This document shows, piece by piece, positions 42,418 through 54,936 of a stretch of 64,000 bases of DNA. The notes under the pieces are model-generated. The model saw only the letters and a program-made list of their open reading frames with translations, was not told the origin of the DNA and searched no databases. Location: the NCBI GenBank assembly GCA_009192285.1, contig CM018605.1, positions 1 through 64,000 on the forward strand. Direction: 5' to 3'. The DNA comes from Morchella semilibera (lineage: Eukaryota; Ascomycota; Pezizomycetes; Pezizales; Morchellaceae). Position 1 is the stretch's first letter. Each line of letters begins with the position of its first letter. A program made the translations under genes and the position numbers.

Positions 42418-43207
42418 ACTTCGGTGCTGGATGCCCTGGACAGAGACCCCATAGAACGGAACACCCGGTGCAATACCCGTTTCTTGTTTTTGTTTGGCTT
42501 GCGGTTCTAATTGATAAAGGATTCGCTCAATTCCCAGTTTACATGCATGTATATATGTACAAACATGCACAGCTCAGAAAGCGGAGATCTACATAACCAT
42601 TGGGCAGCTTCATGCGAATCTCGTGAACCGCGGCAAGCCAATCACAAGAAAGCTTGGCATTAAGAGACAGTAAACATATCATCCACACCCTGAACGAGCT
42701 AGCTTTTTGCTGTAAAAGCCCTATATATGGTAGAATAGAGAATATGTTTTGATTTGGAAACTACCTGGTTTCTGATGGGCACATATACTTATATATTTAT
42801 ACACAGATTCATAAGAGCTGTCAGCCTTCAAACTACGTGAGAATGATATATGATCCTAGGTACTCAAGTCTTGTACTTGTAGGCACTTGGATACATCATC
42901 AATTGTAGCCTTTCTCATTCGCCGGGCATTGTTTACTCAAAACAAGGCTATCGTTATATCTGTTAGGCATCCCGCCAAGAAGCCCCTCACTATATAGATA
43001 CTGCTCGATCAAATTTGCCTCAAAAGAGAGCTCTTCCTTCCACCTTCACACTGACCAGCTCGCAGTCCGCAAATACACCACCCGCCCCCCGCCCCCACAC
43101 ACACATACAACCCGTTGCATATCTGAGACCAAATGCACGTTATGGACTCACTGCTCTAGCTCTAATATAGTAGCTACTGATCAATACTGACCTGTTCCAT
43201 CATACAG
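42418..43207. other. 5' region of the helical-protein gene
   Basis: Unique sequence. A TATA-like tatatagata at 42991-43000 precedes a C/T-rich tract at 43030-43060, a usual fungal transcription-start context, for the gene that follows. Confidence 0.4.
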
Positions 43208-43766
43208 GTGCTCCGCCTCATCTTCCGGTGCGCGTGCCCGGCGCCCCCAACAGCCTAGCACCGACGAGCTCGGCCCCGACTCCCTAGAAGCGCTCGCTCT
43301 CATCGCAAACAAGTTTCTTAGCTCTCAGCAAGGAATTGCCCAACAAAAGCTCGAAGACGCTCAAGCCATTGCCGACAACTCCTCCCTCGGGCACAAAGAT
43401 GCCGCCGCCGCACTCGCCCAGATCAACAGCAACTGGTTCGAGAAGATGCGGCAGGCATACGAGGATACTAACAATGAGCTGATCAAGGTGGTGATCACGC
43501 TCTCCCCACGGCAGGCCGACCTAGCCGTAACATTGTGGAAGGGACATATGGTAATACAAACTACGCTGATGGACGGTTTTGTGCGTGTGTTTCAGGCCGC
43601 GGTAAAAGGATTTCTGGAGAAGATTGGGCCGGTTGTGGAGGTCCTGAAGAAGGCGTATCAGATGATAAAGGACATCCTGTTGCTCGCGCGTCAGAAAACG
43701 CAGAAGGTGTTTGGTGGAGAACCTACAGTTCTTCCGCATAACAATCAGCTGCTAAATGGCCTGTAG
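43208..43766 (+). CDS. Unknown helical protein, 3' exon; N-terminus unresolved
   Basis: A long open frame follows a clear 3' splice site: a branch-like tactgac (about 43182-43189), pyrimidines and catacag ending at 43207. The frame runs to the stop at 43764-43766, giving about 185 codons; the first in-frame ATG is only at 43446, so coding must begin in an upstream exon. One alternative uses the acceptor at cccaacag (about 43251) joined to an ATGCAC at about 43130. The protein is Gln/Ala-rich then amphipathic (DSLEALALIANKFLSSQQ, later AYEDTNNELIKVV and VVEVLKKAYQMIKDILLL), probably a soluble helical bundle. No family recognised; codon use and GC content are gene-like compared with the flanks. 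Confidence 0.55.
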
Positions 43767-45791
43767 GAGGCTATGAAGTGATAGCTAGGTGAACACTCTC
43801 CAAATCTTACCTGAAAAAGGTCACTAACACACTTGTTTTCCATGCAAGACTCGGGAATGTATGGCAGGTATATGGACCACTTTAAATATTACATAGGACC
43901 TCCATTCAGCAACTAGGTGCTTACGATTAGTTAAGGCTGAACAAGCCTTATAAATCTAGGGCGATTGACCGCAAACGCTTATGGAAGGTTATGTTTAAGT
44001 CGCATATCTATTGGAGTCCCCCCCCCCCACCTATGTTGGGCCATAGCTAGGGCAATTGGATGGATTTAGGTGCAGCTATTCGGTTAAATTACGTACCAAA
44101 CATGAAAGAACATATATATGCCATCCCCAGCTGCGGCTGAAAGTGCAAGTAGAACGGTATATGTCTTTGTATCAATCATGATCATATCACCTGCTTCTAT
44201 CAATACACGCCCAAAAGTACTATCATTACCAGCTATATATATTCACTTCAAGCCCAAGTTCCATATATACATATATATGTAAAGTATTTATGTTGATCAT
44301 CGCTTCATGCATCCAACTACGTCGAGAAAATTAACTATCCTACCCAGTGCCGAAGTGAAGATCGCCTGCTACCCATCGGCGTAGATATCCATATTCGGTT
44401 TCGAGTAGGACACGCTTGAGCCCTAATTCTAACGATATCTTATATAACCCATAGACCATCGATGTTGACCCCCCTATATATAATAGAGGAGCGAAATTGG
44501 TATGGAGACCTATTATTTAAAGAAGGGGGATAAAAGGAGCTGTTAGGAAAGCTACACAAAACTTGCTTCTTCCCTCCAGACGAAGAGATACTGCAGGGCC
44601 GGGGTGCACGCCCAAGATAGCCAGCCATAACAAGTAACTCTGGGGTTTATATATCTTATACCCTATATATATACCTACCATCTATTGTTCGAGTTGAATC
44701 ATTAAGACGGCGGATTAAATGTGGCGCGATCGATCGAGTGTGGGTGTTGGGGCTGGAGTAACCTCCTAGATCCTACTTCTAGGGCAAGGGTGTTAACTAT
44801 CTATCACACCCAAAGAGCCTAATGAATCCTTGGTGACCTATGTATATACCGATAGCAAAGAGCATTGGATTTTGAGCATAAAATACTCTACTCCACCCAT
44901 ACAACTATGTATATATCTAGCTAGTAGACAATAACTCCTAAACTGCACTATTATATGTGCCAATCAATTTAGTTATTATAAACAGCCGCGTCTACCCATT
45001 TTATAACCTCCATTTGGAAATCTACACGCAATACTGCAGTATACCTACTGATTCTTACTGTGCTACGAACCTACATGATTGCAATAGGGTAGAGTACTTA
45101 CGTACTCTACACTCCCTGGTGGATATAAATAAACATCACGTGCAGTACTGCAGACCTCATCACTCGACCAGAGAAACACCTGTCAAGGTAGATTTCCTTC
45201 ACGATGAATCCCCCGCGTTGACGCTGTGCATGTGCTTGGGTTCATGCATGCTTGTAAGTTATAAAAAGTACTCATTCACTTGCAGAAAGCAGCATTTCAA
45301 AAATGGATGCACACCTACGTACCAGCCCCCCCCCCCCCTCCCCTGGCCGGCCCCCCCAGCTGAACCATCGAAAGCTTGACCAGAGCCCACCTTACTATCT
45401 ATATTTATTTGCTGGGTTTTGTATCATATCACCTCGCGCGTTTATATGATATGCTACTCACGGATTTATGGGGGGATGATAACGATCTGCATGCAGGTGC
45501 TGTTTCACAGTGACCTGCGATTAATCAAGAGGCAGTGTCCGGAAATAGGGTGTGTGCCATTGGTTAATATCGATAGAGAGCTTCGGTATAATAATTGCAG
45601 CTAACTGTATCAGGCGTTGTGTGATAGACGCGCCCTTGCCTCTATCTCCTGCATTGGGCTCTCCCTCGAGACATAATTTGTATAATTAAGGGATTAAGCT
45701 ATGATAAGGTAGATATATAACCCCCCTCCACGCCCCCCAGTTAATTCTGCAGCTCCTTACTTCTCAACCACTCTCACCGGTCGTGCTCGCC
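43767..45791. other. Intergenic, AT-rich
   Basis: Upstream region of the permease. A TATA-like tatataa at about 45714-45720 lies roughly 72 bases before the permease ATG, followed by C-rich and C/T-rich sequence. The 140-codon ORF at 44957-45379 has an irregular composition and no motif; I do not call it. Confidence 0.45.
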
Positions 45792-48578
45792 ATGGACCCC
45801 CAAACACCCAGCACCGCACCCCCCGCCCCAAAAGACCCCGGCCCCGCCGTCGCCGCCACTGAAAAGACCTCCGGCAGCTCCGACATCGAGCGCTCCAATA
45901 TTAGCGCTCCTCTTCCCAAAGAACAAATCCCCTACACCGGCTTGGTCTCCGAGAAAGAGTATGGACATGTCCGTCGCGGTCTCAAAGCACGGCACGTACA
46001 GTTTATCGCCATCGGTGGGATTATTGGCACCGGGCTGTTTGTGGGGAGCGGGGCGGCACTGTTGAGGGCTGGGCCACTGAGTATTCTATTAGCATATTCT
46101 ATAGTGGGGACGGTAATTTATTCGTTGATGCTAGGGATTGGGGAGGTATGTTACTTGCCCTTGGAGGGGTGTGGTGGGGATTCATGTAAAGCGGAGCTCG
46201 AGGAGGAAGAGGGAGAGGAGAGAGGAGAGGACTGACTTAAGAGGGTTGGATATTAACAGATGACGACCTGGCTACCAATTCCTGGGGGATTAACCGTTTA
46301 CGCACACAGGTATTTCTAGCTGTATATATAGACATATAATTTCCCTAACATACACGCGCAGGTACCTTGACCCATCTTGGGGTTTTGCCATGGGCTGGAA
46401 CTACACACTTGGGGCCGGCATCACCGTCTGCGCCGAAGTCTCTGCGGCCATCCTTTTAATCGAGTACTGGAACGACTCTGTACGTTGAATTTCCCTCGAT
46501 CAATCTTTCCCATATTAGCACCTGCGCACTCACTCATTAACACCATGCTGTACTCTACAAACACTGCAGGTTAACATCGCAGTCTGGATTGTAATAATTC
46601 TCGGTGTAATATTTATTTTGAACATATTCGGTTAGCATCGATCTCTCTTTACCCCTGGCGCACTAACCTCTTTTATAATAATTATTACCCCCCGGTCTAT
46701 TAGTTGATCTCGGCCCCCACTCATGATATCTAATTATATTATATACATATTATTACAGTGGTCGAAGGATACGGCGAAGCAGAGTTCGTCTTTGCAAGCA
46801 TCAAGATAATCACCATAATTGGTCTACTCTTCCTCTCAGTTATACTATTCTTCGGCGGTGGGCCAAACCATGATCGGATCGGCTTCCGCTACTGGAGGGA
46901 CCCTGGCGCAATGCGTGCCTATCTGATCCCTGGCGCGGCGGGGCGCTTTTTGGGTTTTTTGAAGTCTTTTGTGAATGCGTGAGTCTACCTATATATTGAT
47001 TACTATACTTCTTAATATTCAAAATGATTGTGAAAGTATAGATGCTTCGCGTTCGGCGGGAGCGAGGTCATCTGTGTCGCGGCAAGCGAGACGACAAACC
47101 CTCGCAGAAATATCCCGAAGGCAGTCCGGCGGACATTCTGGCGCGTAGTCATTTTCTATGTATTTGGTGTTCTAGCGATTGGAGTCCTAGTGAGTCTTTC
47201 TTATGTCCTGTCTATAATCTATTGAGTGGCCATATCTATATATATATATTGAGGGGGCTTTGAAATGGAGAGAGAATATTTACTAACGGGTCCTGCGACT
47301 TGGGCGCGGTTTCGAATATTGGTAGGTGCCATATAATGACCCTGGCCTTACGACCGCATTGGATAATGGCGCGAGGGGCGCTGCGGCGTCCCCGTGGGTT
47401 GCGGCGATTGTGAATGCAGGTATTGGTATGTTCTACTCCATCTTCCCCTCGATACATATTTAGAGAATTTACTATACTTCTTGAGAATAGAAATATATAT
47501 GGCTAACAGACTATAAAAGATGGCCTTCCCAGTGTCATCAATGCTGTGATTCTCACGTCCGCCTGGTCTTGTGGAAACAGGTGTGTATATATATATCATA
47601 TATATAACTCATATCTCTATCCTCTATGATTGCCCTCTATTACTATATACTCTGCGACTTATACTAACAAACACCACTCGTACTCATAGCTTCATGTTCG
47701 CCTCCTCCCGCAACCTCTACGCCCTTGCCATCACAGGACATGCCCCCAAGGTGTTTGCTCGCTGCAGTAAGCGTGGGATTCCTTATTTCGCCGTCGTTGC
47801 GGTGTTTGCGTTTACTATGCTGTCCTTCCTACTACTATCCGAGAAGTCGTCTGTTGTATGTCTCCCTCTTAGTTCCCCTTTCCCCTCCCCCCGCAGCTAA
47901 AACCCCACCCCACACAGGTCTTCAACTGGTTCATGAACATAACAACCCTCTCCAGCCTCTTCAACTGGCTCACCCTCTTCCTCGCCACCATCCAGTTCCG
48001 CAAAGCCTACATCAGCCAGGGCATCACGCACACCTCGCTCCCCTTCCATTCCCCGCTCATGCCGTATGCCGCCTACTACGGCGCCACCATGGTGTTAATC
48101 TTCATCCGTAAGTTTACTGATGGGACGGAGATGATCAGGGAGGCGATGGGGAGTGGTTACTAATAGTGGTGATTAACTTGGATGTATAGTCATTAACGGC
48201 TTTGACGTGTTTTTCCCGCAGAACTGGAGCGTCAGTGGCTTTTTTGCGACTGTATAGCCCCCCCCCCCCCCCTCCCCCAATTATTATAGACCACACAGAG
48301 CTAACAGGAGAATAGTACTCCGGTATCTTAATGTTCGGAGTTCCGTTCATCGGCCACAAACTGTGGTACCGCACGAAGCTCACACGGCCGGGCGATATCG
48401 ACATCTGGACGGGCAAAGAGGAGGTTGACGCGTACGAGCGCGAGAACCCACCGAAGGAGGCCGAGAATGCGTTTGTTCCTCCTATTTCTGCTTTTATTTG
48501 CTTGTCCGCCTGCGGGGAAGGTGGTGCTGACGGTGTGTTTGGGACAGGTGGCAGAGGGTGTGGTATGCTATCGCGTAG
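45792..48578 (+). CDS. Amino-acid permease (YAT/APC family), 13 exons
   Basis: Exons 45792-46145, 46260-46309, 46362-46479, 46570-46630, 46759-46978, 47042-47189, 47326-47425, 47520-47580, 47690-47855, 47918-48107, 48190-48251, 48316-48470 and 48548-48578. All junctions are GT-AG and keep frame, giving 571 residues. After a Pro-rich cytosolic N-terminus comes the YAT signature: LKARHVQFIAIGGIIGTGLF, then the TM2-3 segment with WLPIPGGLTVYAHRYLDPSW, GWNYTL, CFAFGGSEV with ASETTNPRRNIPKAV, SSRNLYALA, and late helices ending in DIDIWTGKEEVD. This is a proton-coupled plasma-membrane importer of amino acids with about 12 helices. The last exon is only 31 bp (ends WQRVWYAIA); reading through its donor would replace the tail. 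Substrate cannot be told from sequence. The homopolymer C15 near 48257 lies in an intron. Confidence 0.92.
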
Positions 48579-50339
48579 CCGTGGAGAGGAGAAGAGGAGA
48601 AGAGGGGAATGGGAAGCTAGGGCGCCGGTTGGTCTCCTTTGTTTGTGGCTGACTTGGGCTTTTGGAGGACTTTGTGTAGGTAGTTGGTTAATTTAATTTT
48701 ATGAATTTTACGATTACGAGCCAGCTGGATGATCATCCTATATATATACTCATTACTTTGGCAGTGAGCTTTTCTGTATAATTCTCCACTAAAAAATAAA
48801 AATAGTTTGTTGTATTTAGCAACGTCATGCAACCAATCCTAATTACCGTACTCAACAGCCCCTCGACAGACAGGCAGCCAGCTAGACAATTTTTACGGCT
48901 ATACTCTGTATCCCTAGGAAAGACAATCACGACTAGCAAACACAGCTATTTATCAATTACAAGGTCCCCAGGATGCGGCTATACTCTGTATCCCTATGAA
49001 AGACATCACAGTTACGATTAGCAAACACAGCTGTATATCAATTACAAGGCTCCCAGGAAATTCCGTTCGACACACCTTTTCCCTATAAAACGGTAAATGT
49101 ATCAACTAGTCAAGGGAGCATGCACTTAGCACTCGATAAACTACCAAAAGAATTGCTAGACAAAAATAACGGAGGAATCACTGACGAGATTGAACTTGAA
49201 GCATTAAGGCTATTAGCCAAAGCATTCCCATCTATGTCATGACCTCCAATCACGATATGTATGTACTCTGCCATAGACAATGCCCGCTCGCAAGGTCGCT
49301 GGCCTAAAGAGTATGAGAGATCTAAGTACCAAGTCAAATTTTGGGAATTATTCGGAGTACTTTACATCATAGCATGATTCAATACCCACCCCCAAGAGAC
49401 GTAAGTACCTACCTAAGTAATTACACCTTGCTCCGTTTCCGACACAATTCTATAACATAATGTATCTAGATAGTATTTCGGTTCAAACGCACTTCACGAC
49501 GAATTTATTCCTCCAGCCTTTCTTCGATCCGCTTCCCAGCACAGATCAATACGTTCCGAACGACCTTTCTCAACAGCTGCTACCCCCAGAAACGAAGACA
49601 CGGATCCGGAGACGAGAGAAGGATATATACGAGAGTGAGGCCGGAGGGGAACGAGGGACTAGAGTGATGAAGAGGACGAGGAGGTCTGGAAAAGGCCGAA
49701 TGAGTGGAATTCTTAGATATTGTCACGTCTTGGCTTAATTAATGAATTACATAACTAAAAAAGAAGAGGAGGGGGGTGGGTGGGAGGGAATTGATACCCC
49801 AGGCATGTTTCAATTTTGCACACGCCTCATCAGAGCGATCTTTACGGAAACGAATCACGGCAAACGGCCAAAGCGTTTCGTACATAAATCTACAGCTCCA
49901 TCATATTGATTCGTTCCCCGCTTCTTTTTATTTAGCTAATTATAAGGCCACCTGAGCTTTTGGAGGTCAACACACACCCAGGATATCACCCCCTGAATTC
50001 CCTCATGCCCACTCCTGTGTCCGCATCGCTCCGTTCTCTATTGCTTTAGTTACACTCTACCGAACCTATGAATTAACCACAATTAATAAATACAAGAGGC
50101 GCACCTACAAGCGCCAAGACTAACAAGAGTGGGTTAGCGTGGCCCCACCCTGAACCATGCCGAACCATACTATCCTGTCGATATGATCATTACCGCCGCT
50201 TACTAACAGGTCAAGTATTTTTGCGCAAGAAACGGCCACGCACTTCTATCCCCGACACAGTAGTTAGGTGAGACGGCGCCGCCGCCCCCGACTGGCCCAC
50301 CAAGTGGGAGGCCTCTCTCCGAGGCCCCCGCACGAGCAT
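48579..50339. other. Intergenic with a tandem duplication
   Basis: Holds the 48896-49057 direct repeat. A 92-codon ORF at 49460 (Arg/Glu-rich tail) is unconvincing. Otherwise AT-rich unique sequence. Confidence 0.4.
48896..49057. repeat. Tandem direct repeat, about 80-bp unit x2
   Basis: Copy 1 48896-48972 and copy 2 48976-49057 both run from cggctatactctgtatccct through agcaaacacagct to caaggt/caaggctcccagg, with small indels. Confidence 0.85.
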
Positions 50340-50428
50340 GTACTACGGTGTCAACGGTAAGTGAGTAGAACGTAGCAACGCAAACCGCACCGCCGAGTTC
50401 TACTCACTTACTCTTCACACCGTAGTAC
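50340..50428. mobile_element. Short inverted-repeat element, 89 bp
   Basis: Arms gtactacggtgtcaacggta then agtgagtagaac, and inverted gttctactcacttactcttc then acaccgtagtac, with a loop of about 25 bases. Very strong hairpin potential just downstream of the minus-strand ankyrin gene. Confidence 0.75.
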
Positions 50429-50484
50429 AACAGCTTCTGAACAATCTCAGAGTGATCCCCTGCTACTCCCTGATAAGGCATTAC

Positions 50485-52421
50485 TCATATTTCCTCTTGT
50501 AAATCCTTTCCTAAAGTTCCTAAAGGGCCAATTAATCTCTGCATTAATTCCCAGCGACCTTTGAAGGACGCGGCCCTTGACGCCCGTTGAGAAAACGACC
50601 TGGGTACCTTCCGAAAGTTTCCTTCCACAAATTCGTATACTTTGAGAGACCCACTCTCTGCTACGGTTTCCAGCACTATTCCTCTTCCCATACCTCTCCA
50701 CCCTTTGCCATAATGCATATCTGTGATTGCTCCGGCGTCCTGGGTTAGATCTTGTATAATTTCGAGATTACCCCTGCTCGCTACAGCCTCCGCTAATATA
50801 TTCATAAGATGAGGTTTAGATACCCACCACGTCTTGTAAGCTTCAGTCAAACGTTTGAGGACTGCAGCGTGCCCTCCCTCCGCTGCGCATTTAAACGGGA
50901 TCCTATCGCGATCTGGTATCATGAAAGTCGCTCCGAGGCCAAGCAAGCAATCTACTATTTCGACTTTACCCCCGCAAGACGCAGCTTCTGGTGCTTTTAG
51001 GCCTTTCTTCAAAGCTGGCCGGGCACTTACATCAGCACCGGCTTTAATCAACCTCTTTACCGCATCCAAATGTCCACCGAGGGCGGCAGACTGTAAAGCT
51101 GCCACCCCTAGTCTTCCCGGAGGTTGCGCATTCACGTCTGCACCTAGTTCGGGTAACGTCTTTAATATCTCAAGATAACCAGCCTGAGATGCAGCTTGCA
51201 AGGCAGTCCTTCCCGAGACCCGTGCGGGCGGTTCGTTGACTCTATACCTCGTCCGAAAGATCTCTGGTTAGTTCATTTGCCTGGTGGCCGCGGCTTCGTA
51301 TTGTTCTCGTCCTAAATATTTATCAATGCAACCAGCGGTCGATATTCTATAGAGTTCATATATATATATGAAGTACAGCGAAGGCTTGTTATAACGGTAC
51401 CTTCTATAAGGGTATTCTCTCTATAACGGTAGTACTTCCCGGCCCTTTTTGCCCGGCCTTCAGTACTACTAGCACCTTTTATATAAGGATCACCCCTCTA
51501 TAGCGGTACCAGCTCTGGTCCTGAGCCTACCGTTAAAGCAAGCTTTTGCTGTAGTTCTTTTGATTTGGAACAGGATCGGTCAGTACTGGGGCACTTACAC
51601 TTATACATTCACGACCAGAAACTCCACCGATGCATTCTCCGACCAGTCGATTGAGCAACAGAAGCTTCCCTCCCATCGCCGCTGCCTGAATTGCGGTGAG
51701 ACCAAAAATTGGTGCTGGTTGAGCCGTCACATCAGCACCGTATTGAACGCGGTCCGTCCAAACCACCCATGAGCGTGTTTATTTATGTCCGCTTTTTTGT
51801 CGATAAGTTGTAAGGCGGAGGACCAACTACACCCCAATGGTACCAGGATAATTTCAGCATCCACTTCAATGAGCCAGCCTACTAACTCATGTCTTCCCGG
51901 TGCTACCGCTACTTCCAATGCTGTGCGAACTGAGATTGCGGCAGCCGATTCCCTAGGGCCGTGATCGTCGAGAAATCGAGATGCATCGGCCTCATAATGG
52001 CTCCGAGAATGGCCCCCGGATAACAACAGAACAGTATAGCTCCCGTATATAGTAAAGTCTTCATCTATATATCTACAACCTTTGCCCGCTCAGAACTGAA
52101 GAGTTTTAACGCCCCCGCACCCCCTATTATGAGTGACCTTTTATTGTATCTCCCAATGACGCGCTCACTGATTCTAGCCCCATCCTGTTCCAATGCTTTC
52201 ACAAGCTCACCCTCTCCTTTACTAGCAGCAAAAATAAATATTGCTTGCCGATAAACTGATCTTTCTCGTTCTGAGATGTGCAAAAGGAGTGACCGAACGA
52301 ACGCGATATGAGCACCGTTCCCCGCGGGGGTGGTCACAGCCTTCAAAGCAAAGGTAGATATTTTAATGCGCTGCAGCTGCCTGTAAAGGTTTGGGAAACA
52401 TGTGCAGATTCGACCCAACAC
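50485..52421 (-). pseudogene. Ankyrin-repeat protein gene, broken by insertion and decay
   Basis: The 3' frame (51265-50485) encodes at least three ankyrin repeats, e.g. TALQAASQAGYLEILKTL, ALQSAALGGHLDAVKRLI and CAAEGGHAAVLKRLTEAY. Further upstream, ankyrin pieces continue in other frames: GLTAIQAAAMGGKLLLLNRL (about 51700) and TALEVAVAPGRHELVGWLIE (about 51910), then a helical region (52421-52065). A frame change near 51740 merges two repeats, and a 167-bp inverted-repeat element sits at 51380-51546 between the repeat blocks. An N-terminal region with possible exons extends to about 53463 (short frames at 53266-53051 and 52999-52646) but I cannot join them confidently. Some breaks may be introns; taken together the locus looks non-functional. 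Confidence 0.6.
51380..51546. mobile_element. Pogo/mariner-style inverted-repeat element in the ankyrin gene
   Basis: Left end aaggcttgttataacggtac and right end taccgttaaagcaagctt are imperfect inverted repeats; an inner pair gtagtacttcccggcc / ggccttcagtactac also inverts. Repeated ctataacggta / ctatagcggtacc words are typical of fungal pogo/Fot1-derived MITEs. Confidence 0.65.
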
Positions 52422-53463
52422 CTTTAGCGAGAGGAAACCTTCATGTTCCTGTCACTCTGTACCTATTAGGAGGCTGGTAAGGTTAGCTTTAGGGTCATCT
52501 TTCTGTGCGATTTCGGCTGCATGCGAGAACCTCGACCTTCTGGTCCTCCTTGAACTCATTTTCCTCAGTACTCAAAAGGAACTTTAGAAGTCGCCTCCTA
52601 AAACCACCCATTTTGAGAAGAAGCTCCTTCCGACCTAATATTAAATTACTCCATTCTTTTAAACCACTGAAAACGCTTAGATAGAAAGTGACCAAGTAAT
52701 TCCACGCTCCATGGTAACCCCATCCCAGACACGGGCCTAGGTTTGTAGTGGTCGGTCTCGTACTCTCCTAGCAAACTCCTTGGCAGATAGGCATAATGAT
52801 CGGTACTGGATAGCTTTTCATATGCAGGGGACCTTTCTGAGTGATTCAAGCGGTCCATTCCTTCATATAGGACAATCGATGCTCGAATCCAAAATCTTTT
52901 GATGAACCGCGCCGCAAAGAGACACCCAACATCAGTAGTCGAGTCGTATCCCGTAAGCTCTATTGTATGAGTATCAATATATATACCGACCCCAATCATC
53001 CGGATTCCTTAAGAATATCTGTCTCAATGAACGCTCCGTGTGACAATCCATCATGATTTTGATTTTATTGTCAACCAAGGGGAGAAGTTCTTTCTCCTAA
53101 ACCAGTTATAATCACTTTCAAATTTGTCAGAGATATTTAAAAGACCGTTGTAAGAATATAAATATTGCTTACCCAGATGGATTTCCTGGCAATTCCTGAG
53201 CCCAGCCCCACTAATTATCTCCACAAGCTCCGACACCACACTGTGCCGAAATCCTACAATATCCAACTAATTTTCATAACACACTCGACCGGTCCAGAAA
53301 TATTATAAACACGAGATAGAATTGCTAAGAGGTAAATTGAAAATATCTCTTGAGAAAATATCCCTTGAGAAAATAATCTCTTGATCGATGCAGCAGGAAA
53401 AACTGCAACTGTTACTTCCTTAGTACTAGATACCCCAGCCCTCGTAACGCAGACACCCAACAA
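52422..53463 (-). other. Possible 5' exons of the ankyrin locus
   Basis: Short minus-strand frames with protein-like composition: SELVEIISGAGLRNCQEIHL (about 53230-53170) followed by a good donor (gtaagc), then IMMDCHTERSLRQIFLRNP (about 53050-52990) and a frame of over 100 codons at 52999-52646. Frames do not join with standard splice sites, so I describe rather than model them. Confidence 0.35.
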
Positions 53464-54936
53464 ACCGATGCATAGGTATATTTTTTATATCTTTATCCTT
53501 TGTGACTAAATCGAAGCTACCAGAATGGAAGTCTAAGTCGTGACTACCCATTCATAGATTAGACACTCCTCTATCAATGGCAAGCCTAGGCCAGCTGAGA
53601 ATCCTAGCGGCGGGATGTGTGTCGCTTAAATCCTGTCTTTCAGGCATTGTGCCTCCTGTGTGGTGATGTGCTTCTTCCTCCGCGAAGCGCAGCGTCCATA
53701 GAGACAAGACCGAGGCGAGATTGGAGTCGGTTCCGTCCTCTACTTTCCAGACACCCCTTCAACCCGACCTCAACAGCTTAAACGGTAACTTTCCATGGAA
53801 ACGCCTCTTTACCAGGAGCTAAGTCATTTTTGAGGAAATAACATTCGGTTGATGGGTGGCGGTAGGTGATGAACCCTTCAAAAACAAGCACTGCACGCTG
53901 GGCAACCACGGCTATCAATGCCATCAGGGTTTTCTCTGAAGTAGAAATTGGTTTTCCCCTAGCGTTCAGTGACATGTTTGGTGGACTCTCATTCTCGTAT
54001 TTTCGATTCTGGATGACTTGATCACTTCGGGTTGGGCGGAGTAGCCGCATCTCGATATCGTGATTGTCGTTCGCGTGTTTCATCGTTTCCACCACTCGAG
54101 TTTTCGTTTTGAGGTTTGAAAAGGTGATTCCGATGATAGAGAATACCAATCTTCTCGACAAACGACTTCTCCAACCCGGACGCAGAATTACATGGTGCTT
54201 CGCCTGGTTGTGACAGAGCCCAAGGACTTAACGCACCATCAATGGTCCTATCGGTGGCTAGGGCTGCCGTGACGTACCCGGAAGCAAGATTGATGATATA
54301 GTTTCTACATTTCTTTCCTCTGTCGCCCGTTCATTGAATGGTTGGACGCCCCCCCGTTCTAGTGTGGTCGATGAGAGAGCTGGCACGACTCGAGCAGCTA
54401 CGAGCAGCAGCCACCCTCATGAGTCGAGTTCACCTGATAAATTTAGCTTTTTCCGCTACCCTAATCATTGTGTAATTTTCTTATAAAATATTGTAGCAGA
54501 AAACCCTCTATCTGCCTTACGTGCGTGTGCATACATGTACATAGATCAGTATCTATTGATTGACTGATTGATTGATTTCATACAAGATAGAATTTGTGAA
54601 CCTATGCATGTTTCGAGTAGCTCTATTATTTACGTCCAGTCAGACCAAGCTGTTATTACAAACCGATTCGAACTTTCCTTCTTGCTCGTATCGAGCCAGC
54701 TCGTCGACTATACGACTCCGCTCATTTTCGGACCCATAACTGGCGTTAGGGGGCTTAGACCTAAACCACGGCTGATAGGTTGGCCAACACTTTCTCACGA
54801 GGCTGTGAACTTGGGCAAGTTCATATCTCAACAAGCTATGGGTGAATTGAGACATTTATGCGGGACAGAAAATGATTCGTTATATAATACTAGTATAGCT
54901 GCACGCATCACCAAACAGCAGGTTACATAGGTGTAA
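53464..54936. other. Intergenic with a hypothetical minus-strand ORF
   Basis: A 127-codon minus-strand ORF at 53778-54161 (contains MALIAVVAQRAVLVFEGF) has no recognised domain and may be a remnant or spurious. The rest is unique sequence; an attgattgactgattgattg run lies near 54556-54576. Confidence 0.3.

Noticed and set aside
44957-45379. 140-codon plus-strand ORF
   Set aside because: Irregular composition, ends in a poly-Pro run from a C tract, and no supporting signals.
54568-54930. 120-codon plus-strand ORF
   Set aside because: No domain, no start context, and open frames also exist on the other strand.
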